Source: Schizochytrium sp. TIO01 (lineage: Eukaryota > Sar > Bigyra > Thraustochytrida > Thraustochytriidae). From it: a stretch of 64,000 nt of DNA. Where the stretch lies: NCBI GenBank assembly GCA_004764695.1, contig SMSO01000008.1:843001-907000 (forward strand), in the 5' to 3' direction. Each line of letters starts with the position of its first letter. Within the stretch, counting starts at the first letter, position 1. The notes beneath the pieces are model-generated. The model had not been told where the DNA came from. It saw nothing but the letters and a program-made list of their open reading frames with translations, and did not search any database. Shown here in pieces: positions 10,501-21,865 of the stretch. The translations under genes and the position numbers were made by a program.

Positions 10501-13318
10501 GTGGTGTATCAAAAATTGTACCCTTTTCTTGCTGTCAAAGCTTGATGGAATATTCAGCAATGGGAGGAAAATGGTCCTCCATATTTGCAGGAATATATGA
10601 TGAAGCTTGCAACTGCAGTTCCTGACTGCTTATTATCTTACCTCCAGAAGGCTATCACTGGTCGATACGCAAACATTTAAGCTGATTCTCTCAAATGCTA
10701 TCGTATTCGTTCCCTGCTAATCATGCTTCTCTTCTCCTTTTATTTTCCTGATGGATGAAGCGAGCTGGCCTACCCGAAAAACACTTTCGCACATAGCGTT
10801 TGGCGCATTCGCTCTAGATAATAAAATCAGAACACATGCTCTTTGTTGTATTACCATATCAATCAGCAAACAATCTCCAGTATTACGCAATTCGTATGCT
10901 GGCGTCGAGCATCTGGGCACGCTTTGGCACACAGGACATTCAACGCTCAGAAATCGCTGCAGCCCACCCCTAAACTATTCTCGTTTCATCCTATTATTTA
11001 CATAAGCGCACTTTCGTTGCACTAGGTAGTACCTACGGTTAACCTGTGTGTTTTCTCGGCGCACCTCGATCGCTCTTTACCAGTCCACCTAAGGCCTGCT
11101 TCATTCTGACGCTATGTATGCGACTCTGAGACGTTCTATCTCGTGCGCATCCACCATGATCTCCTTCCCTCCAAAGGACTTCTAAAAGTAAGAGATCGTG
11201 CAGGCAAGTGGCTAATAAGTTACCAATCATTTCTGACGAAGTTGTATTCCTTTTGCTTCCTTAAAGTAAAACACAGAAAGAACGCAATCCGGAATTCCGT
11301 CATTCGTGCTTCGTTTGCATTCTTTCCCAGCCTCAAGTGCAAAATACGTAGTGGTATGTCCTGAGTCGCACAAAATGGTAGTCTTTGAACCCTTTCTCAC
11401 AGAGAATGCCGCGGTTCTGTCCGCTTGACCTTACTGTTCCCTCGCAGAACTCAGCTCATGCAATTCATGGAATCGAAAGGAACGAGAATGCAAAATCAGA
11501 ATCAGTTCTTTCGCATCTGACCTGGTCTCACAAAGTCTGGTATCTCCGCACCACACATAGAGCTTCCTCTCGATTTCCGAGGACTTTGAAGATGGACTTG
11601 AAGTTCATGAATTATTTACGAATGACAACTCAGTAAATCGATTGGATTGCGTTTGGGTCGAAAGCATGCGGCGAGCTCATTTTGGTATACGAGGTGGGGG
11701 AGCAGCGGGATAGAAGCAACGGCATTGATGAAGATTTGTAGGTGCTGCTGATGTGGTTCCAAGTAAGAACATTGTTCGTATCCGTTCTTCACCATTATTC
11801 GGAGGACTCAGTGACCAGACATCGATGGAGATTGATTGGAACGATTGCGAGCAATGGTCTTCGCACAGAGTCCTGGCAGAGTTGGTATAAAGAGGCATGG
11901 CCACTCCGAAGTTCGCGTTTAATCTGCAGGTCAAGCCAGTGGTGCATATGTCGTATGTAGTCTGCACGTGAAGAGCTTTGACCCGTAGAACTGAGCAAAC
12001 AGCTTACTTGGAAAAATAAATTCCAAGAGGTTCTCATTTTCGACGAGGAGTTCTTTTGATGCACCTTTCATTAATTTTCCTGAAGATAACCGCAATCAGA
12101 GCAATTAAAGAACGCTTCAGGAAACGTAAGAACGATGCCTATTATTAGGAATAAGCACAAATCTCAGCGCAGAGGAGGGGACAAAATTGATGCTTAGGTA
12201 TAACCATGCATCAGAGGGAGCAACCTTAACGAATCAATATAAGCCAAGCTACCATGGTAGTCTCCCTCTTCATTAAAGCTCATGCATTAAGATAATCAAT
12301 CGGTGCGCGAGGAAAACATACCTCTGTTGCTGAGGTGCTGATTGGTGTTTTTTTCAAGTTTTTTTTTTGCTGGTATTGTATTTTGATTGCCCTGATCAAC
12401 TCATAATGAGTATTTAAACACACATAAAATACTTTTTTTTTTTAAAAAATAAAAATTAATAAATGAAATATTGGACAAAAGTAAAGTAAAAGAAGCAAAA
12501 TCGCCGCTTTACTTGTTTTACATTGCGAACCCGCAAAAGAGCAGCTTTGCTATAAACGAGTAGGTAGAACGTAGGTGTTTGTTTCTCTTTCTGCAGATGA
12601 GAAGAAGAAGTCGAAAAAACTGATCCGCCACGTCCAAAGGAAGGACTCAGAATGCAATATCTCTTTCCCCTTTACGCAGCGAAGAAGCCTTCTCAGCACA
12701 GCATTTTCGCGTCGAAGGCACTGCACTGCATACGCTCTATGTCTACTCTCCCTCAACGTCTGTCCTGCATTGCTTTCTTTATGATCGCTAAGCAGCCTAA
12801 GTAAGCAAGGAATGTTCTTCTCTAACTGCGAAGAACAGCCTAAGAAAGAAAGAAAGAGGGTTGAAAAGAAGAAAATGTTTCATGCCCAAACGTTTTATTT
12901 GAGTTGTATACTTTATTTTTATTTTTAAAAAAACATTAAAAATGAATCGGCAAAGTGGAAAAGCACCAGCTGGCCTTCCGAAGCTGCATTCTGGCCTATT
13001 TTAAGCTATGAAACTAACTCGATAAGAGCTCTTGCAAGTTGAGACGCAGTGAGTGCCAACATGGAGGCGGGTTCAACGCTACTCGTCCTCGTCCTCGCTC
13101 GACACGAGGAGCGGCTTTCTTGATCTTCTTGTTCAGAAAAACCGACAGCCACGTGCTCTTACCCGGCTCTTTCTCTCCCTCTTTTCATAAGTGCTGTTTC
13201 CCATTATTGCTTCCTTATTATTGCTTGTTATCCTTTCTTTCATCCTACTCCATTGTTTAACGCGGTTGAAACTAAACTAAACGAAAAGAAAAGTAAACGT
13301 TCGACAATCAAAGCAGGC

Positions 13319-13347
13319 AACCAACTAACTAACCAACTAACTAACTT
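13319..13347. repeat. CAAC/TAAC tetranucleotide repeat
   Basis: A short degenerate tetranucleotide array alternating CCAA and CTAA units. It is non-coding as far as can be seen. Confidence 0.6.
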
Positions 13348-14075
13348 TCAAGCTCTTCGTTTGGACCATGTCTTGAGAAGTTTGCTTCGCCTGCTCTTGA
13401 AGAGCAAAACAGGCATCGTTATCCTGGACGAGCTCGAGCCCACTTTATGTCGTTGCCATCGCAGCTCTACAATAAATTCCCTCTCCACACTAGCGAAGGC
13501 AGTGAGTGCCACGATACGATTATGTATTTTAACTTTCGAGGTTATTTACTTTGTCACAGCGGCGGTATATTTCAAGATAGTTATTTGGTTTTCGCTTTGA
13601 AAAGGAAATAAATTTGTCACGATTGTTTCTCTTGAAGGGTGAGTGGGTAAAGTAAAAAGTGATTCTTATTCTTCAGAGTTTTATTTCAACTTTAATTAAA
13701 AAGGAAGAAGAAGAAGAATAAAAGAGTGGTCAGGTAATAAATAAGTTACTTTACAATCATTCGAGCCGCAAAAGGTGGGTGAGAAAGGCGAAGAAGCGCT
13801 GATCGTCGTGGGCCCTTAGTGTTTCATGCCGATTCTCACGCGCCCGCTGCAGTCGAAGTTGGTGGCGAAGGTGAACGAACACTGGTCTGCTGCTGAGCTC
13901 TGAGTGCATAAAGGACGCGGAGCGTACGAGTGCAGAATTATGGCTGTGATAGAAGGCTGACTAAAAATCTATGCAGGGAAAACCATCACATGACAATAGG
14001 CCACACCATACTGGTAGAGTTGCTCTGGCAGTGTACACAAAGTGCGACCAAACTGATGCGTGCTGGTTTCCAAGA

Positions 14076-14106
<31 letters not shown>
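14076..14106. repeat. (GAT)10 trinucleotide repeat
   Basis: Ten consecutive GAT units. Every reading frame across it gives a homopolymer run (Met, Asp or His) inside otherwise unremarkable frames, so it is read as a non-coding microsatellite. Confidence 0.85.
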
Positions 14107-15060
14107 TTGTTGTGTATGTCTATTTACTTCCACGCAGAGGACTCGTCTGCGTTTTTTCAGTTTCGAAGTGGACACTGGTGTCCTCACATGTGAAGTGGTG
14201 GCTAAATATAGCAGTTCCGTTGGGCAGTGAGATTGATTCTTTGTTTTGACCTCGCTAGCTGCTTGCTGCGCGATGTCTCATGAGCACATACATACATCGG
14301 CGCCCCCAAACCAAGCCCCGCTTTGCCTCGAGTTGGTCTCCATCTCTTCCTCAGAACTCAATCACGCGGTAGGGGAAGTGGAAATCAGCCCAACCAAAGC
14401 TGTGATGTGATGGCAGGTTTGCTCATCCGAAACCGTGGTGAAGGTCTGCGATGCTCCCAAGCAAGCAAGTAAGCAAGCGAGCTCTGGAGCACGCTCAGGC
14501 TTCAGGGAAACATCAGAAATTCGTTGAAGCCCCCGAAAACGGGCAGCAGGTGGTGCCTTGGTACCTGGCAGAAGTGAGTGTCTATGTCCTATCGATTACA
14601 AGCTGGGTCACTTGTTGCGTATGTCTCGAGATCCGAAGAGTCTGCCTCCCTGAAAGCAAGCAAGCAGGCAAGCAAGCAAGCACACCGCTTTCCAATCGAT
14701 GCTCTCCAATCGGCCGGCGCTCTCCAAGCGACGCTTCGCAGTCTGCGGCTGATGCCATCCGTCGCCATCGCAGCTGACCTGAACGGACTTCGTTCCTTGA
14801 GGGCTCCCTTGTGCAAGCAAAGCAAAACCCGCAACTCGTGCTCCCTACGCACGGCGAGTTCGAGGAGCAGAGGAGGCTCGCTCGCTCGCTCGCACGGGGT
14901 CATGGCGGGTGCATCGTCGCACCGCGAGAAGGTCGTCTGGGCGTCTGGCTGGACACAGGGTTGGTCAGAGGCGGGCTCGGAGCGACGGGGGCCACGAGGC
15001 TCCCGCGACGGACCAAATTCCCGGAGGCGGGCTCCGGTCGCGGCCCGGAGGACGGGGAGC

Positions 15061-15096
15061 AGTACAGGTCAGCGGAGCAGTACAGGTCAGCGGAGC
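15061..15096. repeat. Tandem 18-bp duplication in a GC-rich patch
   Basis: The 18-bp unit AGTACAGGTCAGCGGAGC occurs twice in tandem with no mismatch. It lies in a GC-rich patch (about 14870-15150) that stands out from the AT-rich surroundings. No coding assignment is supported. Confidence 0.85.
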
Positions 15097-15180
15097 AGAG
15101 GAGTTTGATCCACCGTCGAGCTCTCGACGTTTCCAGAGAGGCGCCGGTCGTGTGAGATTTTGTTGTTGTGTGTGTTTTTT

Positions 15181-15208
15181 AAAGTTAATTGAAATTAAAA
15201 TTAACTTT
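15181..15208. repeat. AT-rich inverted repeat (hairpin)
   Basis: Perfect 10-bp arms AAAGTTAATT and AATTAACTTT flank an 8-bp loop at 15191-15198. It sits directly right of the GC-rich patch. It could be a hairpin or cruciform; function unknown. Confidence 0.8.
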
Positions 15209-16804
15209 AACTTTAAGTCCTTTCTTTGGTGGGCTCAATTGCGGAGTTTGTTGGTTTGTAGCGCTTTTGTTTGTTGGAAATGGTAAATAAATGGATGGAA
15301 TAAAGTTGTTAAGTGTTGTTGAGAAAGTCGGGTGTTTGTAGTTTCAAGGGGAAATGAAGAGAATGTGAATATATATAATATATGCACACATACATAGACA
15401 CGGTATTTTTTAAAAATGTTAAATAGAACGTAAAATTAATTTGTTATTTTACAATTTTTTCATTTACAAACAATACATTTTACGCCTCGAAATTGAGGTG
15501 TTCTACACTTTTTCTTTTTTCTTTTTTTAATGTTCTAAACATTTTAATTCCAAAAAAGATGTCGTTATAAATCTTCGATTAAGAACACTTATTTTTAACG
15601 CAGATGTCATTCATTATTTAGAATAGAAAAATGGATGACTCGGAAAATGAGATAAATATAAGTAATGAAGAGATCGCCTGCGATTGTAAGCGAAGCAGTG
15701 ACCACCACCAAGTACCCCGATGGTATAGCTTAGCTACCTACTGTAGTGCCGAGGTGAATGCAGGACAAGCAAATGGGTCGCATGAATATGATGAGTTCAG
15801 GATGCAGATCTTAAGGACTGCTCACGCAGGATTGCGAGTGGAGATCAATCATGGTTGTAGGTTGCCACTCACGAAGGCACTTGGCTGAACGGTGTCAAGC
15901 CAAGCTGCGATAGCGTGTAATGAATGATTAGGAAGAATTTAAGTGCTATCGTTTAATGTGAAGAGAGGTCGGCATAACCAGTGGCGCCTGATCCTTGTTA
16001 TGAGCGTAGAAATGAACCATAAGCTATGACCAGTTTGTTTAAGATGTAGTGTAGAACCAGCTGTCGCCTCATTAACTGTAGTTTGATTTCTTTCCAAATC
16101 TATAAAATAACGAGTCGTTGTTGCGCAAATGCAAAATGCCAAACGAGAAGTTTTTGGATGACTTCCGACATGCTCAGCTCGTTCGCACACTGGGTTGCAT
16201 TTGTGAAATGCAATCACTCCTCTGCGGTGACAATTCAGCTTGCTTGCGATCAACACGACCATAAAATCAACATAAGCCACAGGGAATTCAAGATGAATGT
16301 TCTACTTGTAAGAATAAATATTATTCTTATTACAACTTATCCGTTGAGCGGAAACCTCGAACTCACAGCTCTGGCGCAAGTGCTCAGCGCCAAAAAGCCC
16401 CCCATGACAAAAGAACTTTTATATTCTTTTTATTCAAATGGATAAAGTTGTACGTTGTAGCACATTGGCAGAAGCTAGAACATAAACTGAAGTTATACAA
16501 GCCATTCTTTGGTTACAAGTGCTTCTGATGCAGCCCCGCGCCCTTCCGAGCCTAATAGCTATTGGAGCGTGCTGGGTGCCTGGTTGTACATCTTTAATGC
16601 CATCTAATGTAACCTACAATGCAGATGTTGTTCTATCCACATTAAGGGAAGTTAAACAGACTTGCGAACTGTAGAATATCTAGGTAGGTGGGTTGGTCGG
16701 GTGGGAGGTTTGTTTGTCTCTGTTGTGGTGAGAAATGAACTTTGTTAAATAATCATATGGAGTCACAGAACAATGTATAATCAAGTCACGGTTGCAGGAT
16801 GATT

Positions 16805-16839
16805 GGCTGGATGGCTGGATGGCTGGATGGCTGGATGGC
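16805..16839. repeat. GGCTGGAT octanucleotide minisatellite
   Basis: About four and a half tandem copies of GGCTGGAT. Just to the right (16879-16918) a 22-bp segment ending in ATACAAACTC is followed by an 18-bp near copy, so the locus has undergone slippage twice. Confidence 0.8.
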
Positions 16840-19800
16840 AGATAGACTGACATGATCCAGACGATAATAGGCCAGTCTAGATAGCCAGCCATACAAACTC
16901 AGATAGCCATACAAACTCAGGGAAGTTTGGTTGCCATGAACGAAAATGTAAGTGACGTTGGGTAGAGCTAGCTTTCGATTTTCTCTTGTATGTTCATCTA
17001 TCGAGCTTCTCACACTTCTTATATCTCCTAAATCAGACATCTTGATTACTTACCAGCATAATTGCTGATTACAATTGAAGTGTAATTAACGCAGTTAAAA
17101 CTCCATCAAACTACAGTCTAAGTTCCTGCGACTAGCCAGAAGAGAAGAGTGATTCTTTTACTTCTAAGTTCCTACAACTCAGGATACAGTTTTTTCAATC
17201 TGCTTGTCATTTTTAAATTAATTCACGCTCAAAACACAACAAGGCCAGCCTGATGCCCAAAACATCAAAAGTTGTGCATAGAATTTTGGATACCGTGTGA
17301 CTTTTTTAGCTTTGAAACCATGTTGGTTCGCACTGGCCTTCTTGAGCGGCTGCGTCAAATAACATTCTGACTAGTGCACGAACCACAAACAAGAAACAAA
17401 CAAGAAGATAGCCACTAGAGCGAACTTACCCGCCAGCATTCACACAGCAGTTTCACTCTTCTCTTCCATAGCGACACAGATTCTGAAGTGAAGGTTGAAT
17501 TACAAAGTGCGATAGAACGGAGGTGGAAGAATACTAGTACCTCGTCGTTTTCAAGGTCGTAAGATGATGAACCTAAATTACCCGTTGTGGGTAGATAGTA
17601 CAGAGGCTTGTACGTGATCTACGATGACCCCGGAAGGGCTTGGTCTAGCACATGTCTTGTCAGATTGGCACCGCAATGGATGTTTAAACAGCCTGCGAGC
17701 CTCATCTCTGCTTCATTTATGTCATTTCTGCACTCATCAAGAAAAGGCCCTTTAATAACTGTGATAGGCAGTTTAGGAACCTACCTACCTGATAGTGCGA
17801 TTAAAGAAGATTTTCTTTTAGATTTCTACATAGACTGAGTTTTAGCTCGAATAAAAGGTAGAAAGTGTAGCGTAAGTAATAAAGAAAGCACTGCCTACCA
17901 TACCATAATAGGCTAATATTGAAAGAATGTTCTTTATAGGCTATAAATCAGATTTATTATTTTTTTAACATAATGATAAACCACCAAAAAGGAACTCCAA
18001 AGAACTGTGGTCTCCGACTCCGCGCCAGGTCAGTTTGCACGAGACAGCTACAAGCTTGCGGAACGGTGCAATTGTGCAATTGCGATAAGCAAGTTTGTAA
18101 GCAATGGTAGCGAGGGTCAGACCTGAAGTAACAGCCATAACATTCCCTTACTTGTACTTTTTCGCACCAGCTTTACTGGACTTAGTTCGCTCCACCAGCA
18201 ACCGCAAGTCAGATTCTGCTCACTCTCGCTCCCACTCACTACTATAGAAGTGGGAGAACCCCTTTTGCTTTTACTTAGATCAAAGTTGAATTTGCTAGAG
18301 TTTACTTCTGCTCACATTTCTGGTTGACACAGCCCATTCTGTATCTGTTTGAGTATGACGTTGAGTTTTTGAGAACTTATCTGGTAGGGATAGATGACCT
18401 TGCAATATTGGATGAGAAGAAGGAGGAAAGCAAAACTTGTGTTCAAGCTAGCTAGATCTTAGAAGGAAGATTCACCTTTGCAAAATATACCCTTATAAAG
18501 AACAAAGATCGGTCACTCTTTTCGGAGAAATATGACAGTACTAGACACAGAATCTCTATTGTTTTGTTGCAGGACAACCACAATATAGTTTGAAATGGAA
18601 AGAACAATCGCGAACGATTCCAACCGCTAGTAGTCTCTTTTTGGATGCTTCAAACCTCAGAACCTCTAGCTGTGCGGATTGAAGGACAAACCTCATCGAT
18701 ATGCAACAGGGTTGATCAAGCCTGATCATGGAACATCAAGCGAGTGTAGTAGTGCATGTAGGATTATGTGGTATAACCTTGAAAAACTCCCATTGACGTT
18801 TCCACTTATATGCACAGTTTTTAATGCTGAGTAAATTGTCTACACTGGTGAGAGAATCTCAAGAAAAGTAGCAAAGAGCTGATTATGGGGGTGCAGTTCA
18901 GATAATCGTGCAGGGTTTAGATAGCACAAATAGGTAGATTGTTGGAGCGAATTGGACGCTTTGTATGTCAAACAAAATATGCGCTGATGACGAAGTGCAA
19001 GTAAGCATTAAGGCATGGTATCGATTATCATTTTACAGCGAAGGATTTAAAACTATCATTCTATGAAGACGCCACTCTTTTAATAAGTTTCATCGTCAAA
19101 TTACGCTATACTCTCAGGATCTTTAGGCAACACATATCGAAACTTCATCGACATTAGTGTTTATATTGTGTACTTGTAACTTTTCGTGCGTTTTCTTGTT
19201 TTGTTTTCCTAATCACCAACATAAATAGACTATCTATGCACACTCTTCAATAGGTTTCACTGCAAGACTCTTCGTATATTTCATTTATGCACTTGTTCTT
19301 CAAAACTTTACAATATGAGACTTTTTTACGAACCCGGGAAGGTCGTAATAGAAACACAGGAAATATTGGTGGGGGTTAGTGTGTCAGGGGATAGTAATGT
19401 AGTAAATAGAGACGAAATCATCTTCCAAAACATCGTACAAGGAATGTGGCAACTTACAGAAACTCGCAACGGCTAGCCTATACCATTTCTATTATGCGCA
19501 AGTTGCCAAGTTTTGCAATAATAAACCGGTGGTATACCCACCGTCAAAGCACGTGGTTTGAAGGCCTCTCTGTTATATCATTTATCATCAGACATTTGTA
19601 AAGAGTTTAAATATTGAAGATGAGTAAATTGCGTATCTTAAATTTTGTGTGTTCAAAGTAAGCCCCAAGTAGAAACCTGATCTTCGGGCTTGACTCGAGA
19701 AACTTCACAATAGAAGGTTTTAAGAAAACGCTTTTTGCTAAATGGAGAGCGCCAACAACCAGCTGAAATTTTGCTAAAATTTGAATTCATTTCCAGAGTG

Positions 19801-21865
19801 TTGAAGGAGTCGGAAACCAAAGACGAGGCGTAAGTACAATGAACTATACAAAAATCTCCAAAAGTTGTACGTAGCTTAGAATTAAATCTGTGTTCCAAAC
19901 TTCCGGAAGAGCATTCAGCACGGAGAAGGGACCTTGTTGGATCTAAACAATTCTATTGGTATGAAATTACAATATTTTGCTGCAGTTTCTTTATAAAGGG
20001 AACCGACTAGTCAAGCTAAGACATTGTAATATGAGGTAGAATAGAGGTCCATGAGGACGGACGATTGTTTGTTACCCTAGAGTATGGATGAACCGAGGAG
20101 ATGCGTTGGCATGCTTGCCTTATGATCTCGTTCCATGCTTATAGAAGGAGGACTTTCGGACTTTGGCCCCTCCTGACAGTTTTACTATTACCTGAGATCC
20201 GTGCACGAGGTTCTTGAAGTTTTAGGGCTAGTTGAGAAAACGCACCGTGAACCTAGAGAAAATGTGTTTCAACGTTTCACATTTAAATTTGATGATGGTA
20301 TCAGTACGTAAAAATATAAACGCACAACTTAAATAGATGCAAAGCTCTCATCACATAGCATTTAAATTTTCTTCCAGCAGTTAATTTCTATTTGATGATA
20401 CTGGACCTACTCAGCAACAAACATACTGAAGTCCCAGTTAGAAACATGAAATTTATTCATTCTACCTCTTGAAACAAATTCTAAGGTGGGTTGATTCATG
20501 TCGAAGATGTGCTTTGTACAAAACATAACTTTAAAATTCAGTATTCTTATCTTCTCCACCATTAACCAAATTTTGGTTATCGGAATTCTCTCAAAGATAT
20601 TATTTATTTCTAGCCCTCAAGTCTTTTGTATTTACAACCACGTATTTTTTTTGGCCTAAATATAATTGTTTAAAATCAGGGATTTTAAGTGTCTGCCACG
20701 GATACTCTGGCAATCGTTTATCTACGTGATCTTTCGATTGAAGATTTCAAGAATGACGACAAATTAACCTGTAAGTCTACCTGTAGAAATTAGGGGAAAT
20801 TGTGTGGACTTAGAAGTGCGAGAATTGAGCATACACTGTAAAAGATAAAAGCAAAGAGTATGAGCACGAAGTCTTGCATATGATTTATTGTGTTGACATT
20901 GAGGTTCATAAATGGCGGAACAGTAAGGTAAAACTTACTGATCAAGGTTTTAGTGATCCTTTGTTCTCCCAAGGCTATCTTCAAGTATTATTTAGAATAC
21001 TACTTAAAAAATCCTTCTGCATTATAAGCGAAGTTTAATTTTTTGATCAGCTAGGCGCTGCCTGGTAAAATGGAAGGCGGGGTGCTGGAAAGTTCTTTGA
21101 GAGGACTTAAAAATCTTTTCAATTCTTATTCACTTAAGGGCTTACGATATGATGACCTTTGAAAAATAAATATTTTGGTGATTTTGTCCATACTAAATTT
21201 AGCTGGCTCATAAGATCAATGTGATCTACAGTACGCAATTTGATCATATGGATATACTTAGTCTCCTCGACCACAGATTCAGATTTAAATTTTATAGTCA
21301 ATAAGTGTCTACACTTGAGTATCTTAAATCTCTATGTATAATGAACAGTCGAAATTAAAACACCAGCAAGAGATCAAATGAAATCTAAGTTACCTCAATC
21401 AAAGCTGTGCAAGACAGGTTAGATCTTGTGCGTTGGAATCAGAGGCCTGATGATTCTCAACGCCCATGTTGTAGATGTACTGAGACACAGGTACATTTGA
21501 TTTTTTTTCTCATATTTCAACAAAATGCTTGTTCGTGGTAAAAATTTCACATGTACCTTGAATAACCGCATTGATGCTTTCAATAATAAAATTTCAAGAC
21601 TTTAAGGATTTGAGAACAAGGTACAACCCATCAACAAGTTCAATTTTGAATGACAGCAATTAACTTCGAAAGACAAAAGTAAATTCATGATTACAAAACA
21701 TCGGGAGATAAAAACCGCTGGTAGGAAAGCGAACACAACAATAGACAGCAGCGGGAAACGGGGATGATAATGTCGCCAGATATGCGACAATGAGTAGAGA
21801 AAGGTGAAATAGAATTGGTTGGTGGAATCAGATGATGAACCGTTGATCTCGGCGAGGAGAGCATT

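Larger units (their letters stand above)
5632..21865. other. 16-kb gene desert between receptor copies B and C
   Basis: No gene is supported here. The first 700 bp (upstream of copy B) is moderately GC-rich and presumably holds its promoter. From about 6.4 to 15.6 kb the sequence alternates between mixed-composition DNA and AT-rich blocks built as T-runs next to A-runs (for example 7262-7290, 8893-8935, 9402-9432, 12434-12462, 12911-12940), with several microsatellites and a GC-rich patch at about 14.87-15.15 kb. From 15.6 to 21.9 kb it is plainer, apart from a short minisatellite near 16.8 kb. Open frames are under 180 codons, low-complexity and without recognisable domains. I looked for tRNA-like B boxes and cloverleaves by eye and found none. 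Confidence 0.6.

Noticed and set aside
14451-15155. Overlapping plus-strand frames of 108-176 codons over the GC-rich patch
   Set aside because: They reflect stop-poor GC-rich DNA. The products are Arg/Ser/Ala-rich, include microsatellite-like Lys-Gln-Ala-Ser repeats and match no domain.
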